From Bacteroidaceae bacterium (GTDB lineage Bacteria > Bacteroidota > Bacteroidia > Bacteroidales > Bacteroidaceae), in the NCBI GenBank assembly GCA_030843315.1, contig JAUUPT010000108.1:1-9779 (forward strand): 9,779 nucleotides of DNA, written 5' to 3'. Below are positions 1 through 6,233 of this stretch, in pieces. Positions within the stretch are counted from its first letter, which is position 1. Every line of letters starts with the position of its first letter. The notes below the pieces were generated by a model. The model was not told the DNA's origin, made no database searches, and saw nothing but the letters and a program-made list of their open reading frames with translations. A program made the translations under genes and the position numbers.

Positions 1-888
1 CACCAGCAAGTCCCGCAGGTGCGAGGAAAGTCCGGTGATGAAGTGGCTGCCGTCGAAACCTTTGTTCAGTACGTCGTTCAGCAGCAGCAGGGCGTCGCTT
101 ACTTTATTCTCTATAAAGAAGTCGGTCAGTCTGAAGTAGTATTCGTAGTCCAGTACATTGAGGTTTTCTATCACACTCTTGTAGGTGATATGCCCACCGG
201 TGAAGCTCACTACCTGGTCGAAGATGGACAAGGCATCGCGCATACCCCCATCGGCTTTCAGGGCGATGACGTTCAGCGCTTCCGGTTCGGCGGTGATGCC
301 CTCTTTGGAGGCTACGTAAGCCAGATGTGCCACCGTATCTTCCACACCGATACGGCTGAAGTCGTATATCTGGCAGCGGGAGAGGATGGTAGGCAGTATC
401 TTATGCTTCTCGGTAGTGGCAAGGATAAAGATGGCATGCCGCGGCGGTTCTTCCAGCGTTTTCAGGAAAGCGTTGAAGGCAGAGGCGGACAGCATGTGTA
501 CCTCGTCGATGATGTACACCTTATATTTACCTATCTGGGGCGGGATGCGCACTTGCTCCACCAGTTGGCGGATGTCATCCACCGAGTTGTTGGAGGCGGC
601 ATCCAGTTCGTGAATGTTGTACGAACGCTGTTCGTTGAAGGCGGTGCACGATTCGCATTGGTTGCACGCTTCGCCGTCTGCCGTGGGACTCATACAGTTG
701 ATGGTCTTGGCAAAGATGCGCGCGCAAGTTGTTTTCCCCACTCCGCGCGGACCGCAGAAGAGGTAGGCGTGTGCCAGCTTTCCGGTAGCGATTGCATTTT
801 TCAGGGTAGTGGTCAAGGCACGTTGTCCCACTACCGACTCGAAGGTCGAAGGGCGGTATTTGCGTGCAGATACGATATAATTTTCCAT
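1..888 (-). CDS. dnaX: DNA polymerase III subunit gamma/tau (5' part of gene, C-terminus beyond the window)
   Basis: Clamp-loader ATPase that loads the beta sliding clamp and organises the replisome. The reverse strand translates without interruption from ATG at 888-886 (MENYIVSARKYRPSTF) to the window edge, giving the first 296 residues. Visible landmarks: Walker A GPRGVGKT starting at residue 46; a four-cysteine zinc module at C65, C75, C78 and C81; Walker B IIDEVHML with D128 and E129; and the SRC motif with its arginine at residue 171. These cover the AAA+ module and lid; the tau-specific C-terminus is not present. Spacing of all motifs matches the family. The gene diverges from the division-gene pair to the right, with 148 bp between the two start codons. 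Any programmed frameshift making gamma would lie outside the window and cannot be judged. Identification is secure. Confidence 0.97.
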   Translation of the reverse strand, partial: MENYIVSARKYRPSTFESVVGQRALTTTLKNAIATGKLAHAYLFCGPRGVGKTTCARIFAKTINCMSPTADGEACNQCESCTAFNEQRSYNIHELDAASNNSVDDIRQLVEQVRIPPQIGKYKVYIIDEVHMLSASAFNAFLKTLEEPPRHAIFILATTEKHKILPTILSRCQIYDFSRIGVEDTVAHLAYVASKEGITAEPEALNVIALKADGGMRDALSIFDQVVSFTGGHITYKSVIENLNVLDYEYYFRLTDFFIENKVSDALLLLNDVLNKGFDGSHFITGLSSHLRDLLV

Positions 889-909
889 ATTCGGGATATT
901 CTTGTTGTG

Positions 910-917
910 CAAATGTA
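910..917 (-). promoter_or_regulatory. Candidate -7 box for dnaX
   Basis: On the minus strand this reads TACATTTG, a full match to the Bacteroides -7 consensus TAnnTTTG, about 21 bp upstream of the dnaX ATG. I do not see a clear TTTG at the expected 19-21 bp upstream, so the -33 element is weak or absent. Transcription would start only about 15 nt before the start codon. Confidence 0.45.
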
Positions 918-950
918 CGCAAAAAAAAGAAATTTCTCAGTTATTCGTCT

Positions 951-958
951 TATCTTTG
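951..958 (+). promoter_or_regulatory. Candidate -7 box for the divIC-like operon
   Basis: TATCTTTG matches the Bacteroides -7 consensus TAnnTTTG and faces right, 78 bp before the start codon at 1037. The -33 region is poor: there is no TTTG at the usual distance. It lies back to back with the leftward dnaX -7 box at 910-917, so the two transcription units share one short divergent control region. Confidence 0.45.
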
Positions 959-1036
959 TGCGCAAAGAAACGTATCCTTTGCGATAGGGATGGTCTCTTT
1001 CATTTTTAATTATTAATTTTCAATTCTCATTTTCTT

Positions 1037-1345
1037 ATGGACAAACTTGCTTCTCTTTGGTCTTTTGTCCGCAAGCATAAGTATCTGATAACACTTGCGC
1101 TGTTTGCGGTGATTATAGGTTTTCTAGATGAGAACAGCATTGTGCGTCGCATGGGTTATACCCGCGAGGAAAGCCGTTTGCGCGAGGAGATTGACAAGTA
1201 TCGCAAGGAATATGAAGAGAATACCGAACGCCTCAATGAGCTTGCTGTCGATTCGGGTGCTATCGAGCGTATTGCCCGTGAAAAGTATCTGATGAAGAAG
1301 CCGAATGAGGACATTTATGTATTTGAAGGAGACATCGAAGAATGA
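1037..1345 (+). CDS. Septum formation initiator family protein (DivIC/FtsB-like)
   Basis: Small bitopic cell-division protein of 102 residues. A short basic cytoplasmic N-terminus (KHK at 13-15) is followed by one membrane helix at about residues 16-30, then a charged heptad-like coiled coil at about 43-72, and a conserved tail REKYLMKKPNEDIYVF, which is the usual ending of DivIC/FtsB domains. Family members form the FtsB/FtsL/FtsQ (DivIC/FtsL/DivIB) complex at the septum and help activate septal peptidoglycan synthesis. Length and topology are typical. The stop codon overlaps the ATG of the next gene by 4 bp (ATGA), so the two are translationally coupled. I leave the symbol blank because divIC and ftsB are both used for this family. 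Confidence 0.88.
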   Translation: MDKLASLWSFVRKHKYLITLALFAVIIGFLDENSIVRRMGYTREESRLREEIDKYRKEYEENTERLNELAVDSGAIERIAREKYLMKKPNEDIYVFEGDIEE

Positions 1346-1677
1346 AACAACTTATACCTGCACTTTTCACCGTAGGCGCCGTGATGCTTTTGACGGGTGC
1401 CGCTGTTTATATCACCGGTTGGCCGCTTGCACCTTATATATATACTATCGGAGCCACAATGGTTGCTTTGGCGCAAATCAATTCGCCGTCTCCCAAGAAA
1501 AGCCCCACTATCAAGCGCCTGCGCCGTCAGCAAATCTTTGCCGCCCTCTTGTTGGTGCTTTCCGGTGCTTTCATGCTCTTTACGCGTGGCAACGAGTGGA
1601 TTGCCTCCCTGACGATAGCCGCCGTTCTCGAACTGTACACTTCGGTGCGCATTCCCCAGGAAGAAGCAAAAGACTGA
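1342..1677 (+). CDS. Small four-helix integral membrane protein of unknown function
   Basis: A 111-residue hydrophobic protein with four predicted membrane helices at about residues 4-24, 29-46, 65-81 and 86-102. A basic loop (KKSPTIKRLRR, about 52-62) sits between helices 2 and 3, which suggests that this loop and both ends are cytoplasmic. The start codon overlaps the stop of the DivIC-like gene (ATGA), which fixes the start and shows co-transcription. I recognise no catalytic or binding motif. Position beside a division protein and dnaX hints at a housekeeping envelope role, but that is context only. Confidence 0.8.
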   Translation: MKQLIPALFTVGAVMLLTGAAVYITGWPLAPYIYTIGATMVALAQINSPSPKKSPTIKRLRRQQIFAALLLVLSGAFMLFTRGNEWIASLTIAAVLELYTSVRIPQEEAKD

Positions 1678-1680
1678 TCT

Positions 1681-1800
1681 TTTTTCCTTTTTTCTTCTCT
1701 ATCTGTGCCCCTCTGTGTGCTCCGTATGTTTCGTGAGCACCCTCCCCTCTATTGATTAAACATTGCGTTCCTCTCTTCGTTTATCCCCATACACCTTATC
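1681..1800 (+). other. Pyrimidine-rich, C-over-G tract after the division operon
   Basis: The stretch between the membrane-protein stop and the recombinase is rich in C and T and poor in G. Hand counts give 12 C to 5 G in 1681-1720 and 22 C to 4 G in 1741-1800. No hairpin with a U-tract is evident. Such C-rich, G-poor RNA is what Rho prefers, so this may be a Rho-dependent termination zone for the operon. TATCTTTA at 1797-1804 is one base off a Bacteroides -7 box and could serve the recombinase, without a clear -33. Confidence 0.3.
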
Positions 1801-1830
1801 TTTAACGTGTAACTAACTAATTAAGGTATT

Positions 1831-2832
1831 ATGGATAATGAAGAATTAAAGAACCATGCGGAAGCGATAGAGCTATCCTTCTACATGTCGGTAGTGATTG
1901 AAGATTTGAAGCGGGACGGAAAGTTTCCGGCGGTGCACATCTATGCTTGTACCCTGCGCTCTTTCGAGGCTTTTGCTGCGAGTGGCGGCAGCGGTTCGGG
2001 GCTGTTGCTGCACGAAGTGTTTACCCCCGGACGTCTGAAAGCGTATGAGAACTGGTTGCTGGCTGTGCGCGAACTGAGCCTGAACACGGTTTCCACTTAT
2101 ATGCGCACGCTTCAGGCGGTCTACCACCGCTGGATGCCGTTCGGCAGTCCGGGTTGCAACCCGAAATTGTTCGATGATGTGTATACCAAAGTTGTGTCTC
2201 AAACCAAGCGGGCGCTCACCGGGCAGCAGGTCAATAAGTTGATGTCTGCGGATATAGAGACCTTGCCCGAGGACTTGAAGCGCGTGTTTGCCTATTTTTT
2301 CTTGATGCTGTTCTTTCGTGGGATGCCCTTCATCGACCTGGCGCATTTGCGGAAGCGCGACGTGCAGAGCGGTAACATTATTTACCGCCGCCACAAGACT
2401 GGCAAGCAGATGACGGTACATATCCCCCGGGAAGCCGCAGGGTTGCTGAAAGAGTTTCGGGATAAGAATCCCCAGTCCGTTTATTTATTCCCGATATTGG
2501 ATGTCCGGGTGCATGGTGCGCGCGAACTGTACGAATGCTATCAAACCGCCTTGTGCCGTTTCAATAAATCACTGAAACGGTTGATGCGCCTTCTCTTGCC
2601 GGGCGTTGCGGTAAGTTCTTACACAGCACGCCACACATGGGCTACGATTGCCTATCATATTGGCGTTCCTGTGGGCGTCATCTGCCAGTCGTTGGGGCAT
2701 TCCTCCATTCGGGTTACGGAAACCTATCTCAAACCTTTCGAGAACAAATGGGTGGATAGAGCCAATCGTAAAGTGATTTCTACTGCGCTTAAACGCGGGC
2801 GGGGAAATTCTATGTTATGTAGTACATTGTAA
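1831..2832 (+). CDS. Tyrosine-type site-specific recombinase, probable DNA invertase of the adjacent promoter segment
   Basis: A 333-residue phage-integrase-family protein. An N-terminal SAM-like, core-binding domain lies at about residues 15-120 (including LSLNTVSTYMRTLQAVYHRW) and the catalytic domain at about 127-315. Catalytic residues visible are R163 (FFRGM), K189 (HKTGK), R267 (YTARHTW), H290 (LGHSS) and the nucleophile Y299 (TETYL). The usual H-x-x-R first position is Y264, a substitution I recall in other Bacteroides recombinases. Length and order fit the short recombinases that flip nearby promoters rather than large mobile-element integrases, and no other mobile genes are present. 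The gene ends 20 bp before a perfect 19-bp inverted repeat, and its mate lies 283 bp further on, so that segment is the obvious substrate. In the present orientation the segment's promoter points back into this gene's 3' end. The family is secure; the substrate is inferred. Confidence 0.93.
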   Translation: MDNEELKNHAEAIELSFYMSVVIEDLKRDGKFPAVHIYACTLRSFEAFAASGGSGSGLLLHEVFTPGRLKAYENWLLAVRELSLNTVSTYMRTLQAVYHRWMPFGSPGCNPKLFDDVYTKVVSQTKRALTGQQVNKLMSADIETLPEDLKRVFAYFFLMLFFRGMPFIDLAHLRKRDVQSGNIIYRRHKTGKQMTVHIPREAAGLLKEFRDKNPQSVYLFPILDVRVHGARELYECYQTALCRFNKSLKRLMRLLLPGVAVSSYTARHTWATIAYHIGVPVGVICQSLGHSSIRVTETYLKPFENKWVDRANRKVISTALKRGRGNSMLCSTL

Positions 2833-2852
2833 GGCAATGAGTTGAGGTGATG

Positions 2853-2871
2853 ATTACTTACCAAGTAACGG
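2853..2871 (+). repeat. Left 19-bp inverted repeat of the invertible segment
   Basis: ATTACTTACCAAGTAACGG. It is the exact reverse complement of 3155-3173, with no match beyond 19 bp on either side. Within it, TTACTT and AAGTAA form a dyad around ACC, as expected for a site bound by two recombinase monomers. It lies 20 bp after the recombinase stop codon. Confidence 0.9.
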
Positions 2872-2883
2872 ACTCTCTTTTTG

Positions 2884-2915
2884 CAAATGTGCTATATTTT
2901 TCGCATAAATACAAA
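2884..2915 (-). promoter_or_regulatory. Leftward Bacteroides-type promoter inside the invertible segment
   Basis: On the minus strand, TTTG at 2915-2912 is followed after exactly 20 bp by CACATTTG at 2891-2884. This fits the Bacteroides pattern of TTTG, 19-21 bp, TAnnTTTG with one mismatch in the -7 box. Transcription would begin near 2877, just inside the left repeat, and run leftward into the 3' end of the recombinase gene as antisense. After inversion it would read through the right repeat into the fimbrial operon, with a leader of about 78 nt to the ATG at 3227. Confidence 0.65.
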
Positions 2916-3108
2916 TAATAGCCAATAAATATTGAACGACAGACTGTATTTTTTTATGAAGGCACTCTAATTACCAACTATAAAACATCTTTTCTGCAAA
3001 TTCTGCTTTAGCAAGTACGCAGAATGGCTTCTCCAATTTTACTATTGAAAACGGAGTTATCTCTCATTCTGCTTTATTGTACTGAAAAGCCCTTTGTTTT
3101 TCTAAACA

Positions 3109-3140
3109 ATACAAACAGGAAACGCTTTTCCGGTTTGTAT
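3109..3140 (+). terminator. Strong hairpin inside the invertible segment, possible read-through block
   Basis: ATACAAAC at 3109-3116 pairs with GTTTGTAT at 3133-3140, and after one A/G mismatch GGAAA at 3118-3122 pairs with TTTCC at 3127-3131 around a 4-nt CGCT loop. There is no following U-tract, so it is not a classical intrinsic terminator. In the present orientation it lies between the recombinase and the fimbrial genes, where it could hinder read-through; after inversion it would move next to the recombinase. Confidence 0.4.
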
Positions 3141-3154
3141 CGAATAGTAGCCTG

Positions 3155-3173
3155 CCGTTACTTGGTAAGTAAT
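3155..3173 (-). repeat. Right 19-bp inverted repeat of the invertible segment
   Basis: CCGTTACTTGGTAAGTAAT, the exact reverse complement of 2853-2871. The central GGT (against ACC in the left copy) gives the two sites opposite polarity, which favours inversion over deletion. It lies 53 bp before the DUF3575 start codon. A small CCCGG/CCGGG hairpin (3186-3201) sits in the leader in between. Confidence 0.9.
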
Positions 3174-3226
3174 TCCCTCAAAGCGCCCGGTTCATGCCGG
3201 GAAAATTCAACCAACTCGGTAATACT

Positions 3227-3856
3227 ATGATAAAGTGGCTAATTTTACTATCTATCCTTCTTGTGGAGATATGCCCTCTTGGAGCCCAAGAGAGGGTGGA
3301 TAGTATTTGTTGCTGCCACCGGGAATCCCCGCCCCGCTTTGCCCTCAAAACCAACCTCCTTTATTGGGCAGCCTTTGCCGTTAACGCCGAAGCCGAACTC
3401 TACTTCAAAGACCGTTGGTCGCTCAACCTCGATTGGCAATACGCCTGGTGGAGCAACCGCAGCAAACACAAATACTACCGCATTGCCGCCATCAGCCCCG
3501 AACTGAGATACTGGTTTGCTTCCAAAGAAAACTTCCGTGGGCACTTCGGCGGTTTCTACCTGGGAACCGGACTCTACGAATTCATGGCGAAACCATCCCA
3601 CGGCATTCAAGGTGAGTTCTTCATTGCCGGCGGACTGACTTACGGCTATATGTTCCGTCTGGGCAGGCGGCTGCGCATGGAACTTTCCCTAGGAGTAGGC
3701 TACTTGATGACCGAATACCGGCAATACCACTGGGACCGGGGATGCTATGTTTACGAGAAGACACAACGATATTCCTATTTCGGTCCGACAAAAGCTAAAG
3801 TCTCTCTGGTTTGGCCGCTCAACTGGTTTAAACGGAAGCCGAGAATAGAAATGTGA
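3227..3856 (+). CDS. DUF3575 domain-containing putative outer-membrane protein, first gene of the fimbrial operon
   Basis: A 209-residue exported protein. I start it at ATG 3227 rather than 3194 because MIKWLILLSILLVEICPLGA is a clear signal peptide with likely cleavage after A20 (LGA-QE), and the upstream 11 residues would spoil it. The mature part has alternating aromatic strands (LLYWAAFAVNAEAELYF, SLNLDWQYAWWS, ISPELRYWF, GGFYLGTGLYEF, SLGVGYLMTEYRQYHW), the pattern of a small outer-membrane beta-barrel and of DUF3575 proteins, which I know from Bacteroides fimbrillin loci. A CCC triplet at 28-30 lies just after the signal peptide. Its stop codon overlaps the next start (TGATG), so translation is coupled. 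It lies immediately downstream of the invertible segment and should be silent as drawn. A role in fimbrial assembly or anchoring is inferred from context; the biochemical function is unknown. Confidence 0.83.
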   Translation: MIKWLILLSILLVEICPLGAQERVDSICCCHRESPPRFALKTNLLYWAAFAVNAEAELYFKDRWSLNLDWQYAWWSNRSKHKYYRIAAISPELRYWFASKENFRGHFGGFYLGTGLYEFMAKPSHGIQGEFFIAGGLTYGYMFRLGRRLRMELSLGVGYLMTEYRQYHWDRGCYVYEKTQRYSYFGPTKAKVSLVWPLNWFKRKPRIEM

Positions 3857-4875
3857 TGAGAATCCTTATGAGTATACTGACGACGTGCCTAATACTGCTA
3901 TCCGGTTGCGAACGCAATGATTTGTGTTACGATCATCCGCATGAAAACCTTCATGTAACGGTGGTGTGGGATTCCCTGCCGCAGGAATTGCAGCAGTCCT
4001 TGCCCGAAGGCGTACGTGTCTCCATGTACGCCGCCGCCCAAGCTCGCGAAGAGCAGTCCGGCTCCGACTATACCTATTATCGGGACACCTACGGGGGCGA
4101 CATCATGGTGCGCGACGGTACTTACGACTTTTTGCTTTTCAATAGCGATACCGAAATGATACAATTGCGGGGTATGGATAATATACATACGGCGGAAGCC
4201 TACCTGGGTGCCCGCACGCGCAAGCCCTACGACACCAGAGCCGTCACCGACAAGCGCATCTATTACTCGGAAGTGTCGCGCGCCAATGCCGTCACCCGCA
4301 GCGAAACGCTGATAGCCGAACCTGACCGCTTTTTTGCCACCTACTGCTCACTGGAGACGGTGGAGACTTACGGCAAGAACGTGTCCGACACCATCTATGC
4401 CTATCCTCGCAGCCGCGTGCTGCGCGTCACCCTCACGGTGAGGGTGCAGGGGCTCGAAGGCGCCTCTTCCTGCCGCGCCTCGCTTTCGGGAGTGGCGCAG
4501 GGCATATCGCTGGCAACGGGCGAGTGCCTCACGGAGACGGGAACCGCCATCTTCGACATGGAGAAGGCGGACAATTCTTTTCTCAGTAAGGCAATCAACA
4601 TCTTTGGGTTGGTCAGTTCGCCCGAAGGCACGCCCGAGGAAGAGCAGGTGCAGCACATCGTGCAGTTGGAGTTCAGGATGAAAGATAACTCCGTGGCGGA
4701 TTATGAATTTGAAGTCTCCGACCAGGTGGACTTCGATGCCATAGAACCGGAGATAGAGATACCCATCGTGGTAGAGAAGATAGAACTTCCCGAAGTGGTG
4801 ATACCCGATTCGCCCGGCGGGTTCGACGCCACTCTCAATGACTGGGGAGAAGAGAAAGAAATCATTTTAAAATAG
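3856..4875 (+). CDS. DUF5119 domain-containing lipoprotein, possible fimbrial anchor/accessory subunit
   Basis: A 339-residue lipoprotein from ATG 3856, which overlaps the preceding stop by one base; an in-frame GTG at 3853 is possible but less likely. The signal sequence MRILMSILTTCLILLSGC ends in a lipobox with lipidated C18. The mature start ERNDLCYDHPHENLHVTVVWD is the characteristic opening of DUF5119, and the C-terminus FDATLNDWGEEKEIIL resembles the last strand of fimbrillin-type proteins. In the known FimA and Mfa1 systems a lipoprotein of similar size (FimB or Mfa2) anchors the fibre to the outer membrane. This protein sits where such an anchor would be encoded, and no other FimB/Mfa2 candidate is present, so I infer an anchor or assembly role. 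The gene is GC-rich compared with the fimbrillin that follows, from which it is separated by 174 bp with a terminator-like hairpin. Confidence 0.8.
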   Translation: MRILMSILTTCLILLSGCERNDLCYDHPHENLHVTVVWDSLPQELQQSLPEGVRVSMYAAAQAREEQSGSDYTYYRDTYGGDIMVRDGTYDFLLFNSDTEMIQLRGMDNIHTAEAYLGARTRKPYDTRAVTDKRIYYSEVSRANAVTRSETLIAEPDRFFATYCSLETVETYGKNVSDTIYAYPRSRVLRVTLTVRVQGLEGASSCRASLSGVAQGISLATGECLTETGTAIFDMEKADNSFLSKAINIFGLVSSPEGTPEEEQVQHIVQLEFRMKDNSVADYEFEVSDQVDFDAIEPEIEIPIVVEKIELPEVVIPDSPGGFDATLNDWGEEKEIILK

Positions 4876-4988
4876 AGTATTCACTTAATAAAAAGGAAAA
4901 GTAACAGACAGTACAGGCAAGAAGTAGCGCAAGCCGAAGAGAACCCATGACGAACAATAGTAGTCATTCTCACAGCAACATGGAGCAA

Positions 4989-5026
4989 GTCACTTTCTCC
5001 ATCACAAAAAGAGTGACACTTTTTTT
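4989..5026 (+). terminator. Terminator-like hairpin and U-tract upstream of the stalk fimbrillin gene
   Basis: GTCACT (4989-4994) pairs with AGTGAC (5012-5017); a U-G and a U-A pair extend the stem inward. It is followed by ACTTTTTTT (5018-5026). This is the only hairpin plus U-tract within the operon. No Bacteroides promoter is visible between it and the fimbrillin start at 5050, so it probably attenuates rather than ends transcription, making the genes downstream dependent on read-through or on an unrecognised promoter. The rest of 4876-5049 holds no gene that I can support. Confidence 0.45.
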
Positions 5027-5049
5027 ATTAATTTATAAATAGTAATAAT

Positions 5050-6126
5050 ATGAAAAAGATTATGATGATTGCTGCAATCGCAGCCGCAGCCCTATCAAGC
5101 TGCACAAACAGTGAGGTAGTCGACCTTTCAGCAGGCCGGGCTATCGGATTTGAAACGTATGTAGGGAAAGCCGGAACGAAAGGCGTGCCCGTTAGCGGAA
5201 CTAAATTTGCTGATGCTTCAACGATGAGGGTATGGGGATTTTATAGTACTTCTCAGATGGGTACTACGTTTGGAAGCCAAACTGCACTTCCCAACTTGGG
5301 CGGTGTAAAGGTAACCAAGGATGCAACTGCTTGGGGATATTCTCCTCTTGCTTACTGGAAGGATAATCAGGCACATTCTTTCTTCGCTTGTGCGCCTTAT
5401 ACAGAAGCCGGTGTTCAGTTTGCTGAAGGAGTAATAACATACACAGTGCAGGAAAATGTTGATGACCAGGTTGACTTCATGGTAGCGGATGCAATAAAGA
5501 ATACTGTTTGGAATGGTTCAGATGAACCTGCAAAGCAAGTATTCACCTTTCATCACGCTCTTTCTCAGATAAAGTATTCTGCAAAGATTACGGAGGATAT
5601 AACAAGTAAAGCAACGGAAATCACAGTTAAGTCCATAACGATTCAGAATATGAATGCTGAAAGTACTGCTGCTTCTACTTTGGCTACTAAAGGTGTGATT
5701 AGTATTGTGGAAAGAACAGATCCTAACACTGATATCACATATAAAGGAGGTCATGAAGGAGAAAACAATGGCTATACCATCACTCCTACAACTCCTGTAG
5801 CATTGGCAGATGCATCTACATCTCCTGACTATGTAGCTGTGAATCATAAAACTGCTGATGTATTGATGTTGATGCCCCAAACTACTACCGGCAAGGCGAA
5901 GTTTACTATTGTTTTGGGTTATAAAGATTCTGCTTCTGCAGATAAAACTGCAGAAGCGTATTTCATCACCACTGCCGCACAGACTTGGGCACCTAACAAA
6001 ATCTATCATTACAAGTTCGACATCAGTATGCCGCAAGTGCTGAATCAGAAGCCTATTGAATTCGGTGAACCGAGTATTACAGACTGGGATACTACCGAGA
6101 ACGCAGTCACTCCCGGTCAGCAATAA
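5050..6126 (+). CDS. Fimbrillin family lipoprotein (Mfa-like), probable stalk subunit
   Basis: A 358-residue precursor. Signal sequence MKKIMMIAAIAAAALSSC ends in a lipobox with C18. Hallmarks of Bacteroidales fimbrillins are FHHALSQIK at about 167-175, WAPNKIYHYKF at 313-323 and a last strand GEPSITDWD at 339-347. Type V pilins are exported as lipoproteins, cut by a protease after a basic residue to remove the N-terminal strand, and then polymerised by donor-strand exchange. The corresponding site here would be near R30 (AGRAIGF) or K44 (AGTKGVP), where the next gene product has GTTRAV. Single-domain architecture and a free C-terminal strand suit a polymerising stalk. The gene is AT-rich compared with its neighbours (22 of 60 bases G or C in 5641-5700), hinting at replacement by recombination. 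It is flanked by a terminator-like hairpin upstream and a perfect 12-bp hairpin downstream. Family is confident; stalk role is inferred. Confidence 0.88.
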   Translation: MKKIMMIAAIAAAALSSCTNSEVVDLSAGRAIGFETYVGKAGTKGVPVSGTKFADASTMRVWGFYSTSQMGTTFGSQTALPNLGGVKVTKDATAWGYSPLAYWKDNQAHSFFACAPYTEAGVQFAEGVITYTVQENVDDQVDFMVADAIKNTVWNGSDEPAKQVFTFHHALSQIKYSAKITEDITSKATEITVKSITIQNMNAESTAASTLATKGVISIVERTDPNTDITYKGGHEGENNGYTITPTTPVALADASTSPDYVAVNHKTADVLMLMPQTTTGKAKFTIVLGYKDSASADKTAEAYFITTAAQTWAPNKIYHYKFDISMPQVLNQKPIEFGEPSITDWDTTENAVTPGQQ

Positions 6127-6158
6127 GTCTTAGACAGGTAATAATTGTTTCTCTTTCA

Positions 6159-6190
6159 GGCTATAAGGGGTTGAATGTCCCCTTATAGCC
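6159..6190 (+). terminator. Perfect 12-bp hairpin between the two fimbrillin genes
   Basis: GGCTATAAGGGG (6159-6170) and CCCCTTATAGCC (6179-6190) are perfectly complementary around the 8-nt loop TTGAATGT. No U-tract follows, so it is unlikely to be a full intrinsic terminator. It lies 33 nt after the stalk fimbrillin stop and 44 nt before the next start, a position typical of mRNA-stabilising or processing hairpins that raise expression of the upstream gene. Confidence 0.6.
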
Positions 6191-6233
6191 ACTACTGCCC
6201 TTGCAGTGTACGAAAATTTAATAAATACCATAT

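Larger units (their letters stand above)
2853..3173. promoter_or_regulatory. Predicted invertible promoter segment (phase-variation switch), drawn in the OFF orientation
   Basis: A 321-bp AT-rich non-coding segment bounded by perfect 19-bp inverted repeats (283 bp between them), placed between a tyrosine recombinase gene and a fimbrial operon. The inside holds a leftward Bacteroides promoter near the left repeat (2884-2915), a 7-bp stem at 3000-3006/3019-3025 and a strong hairpin near the right repeat (3109-3140). I find no rightward TTTG...TAnnTTTG pair inside. Inversion maps position x to 6026-x, so the promoter would move to about 3111-3142, facing the DUF3575 gene, with transcription starting near 3149. 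Invertible promoters beside tyrosine recombinases are an established way for Bacteroides to switch surface genes. Here the repeats, recombinase and promoter are seen directly; the flipping is inferred. Confidence 0.85.

Noticed and set aside
19..987. 322-codon plus-strand open frame over dnaX
   Set aside because: The opposite strand encodes DnaX with all clamp-loader motifs; the plus-strand product has no recognisable features.
1831..2832. Integrase of a larger integrated mobile element
   Set aside because: No tRNA attachment site, relaxase, excisionase or transfer genes are seen, and the nearest repeats are inverted and short-range, which fits local inversion rather than integration.
3194..3226. 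Upstream start of the DUF3575 gene at ATG 3194
   Set aside because: It adds 11 polar residues before a clear signal peptide beginning at ATG 3227.
3024..3230. 68-codon open frame inside and across the right end of the invertible segment
   Set aside because: It would be broken by inversion, spans the recombination site, has no family resemblance, and no promoter faces it in this orientation.
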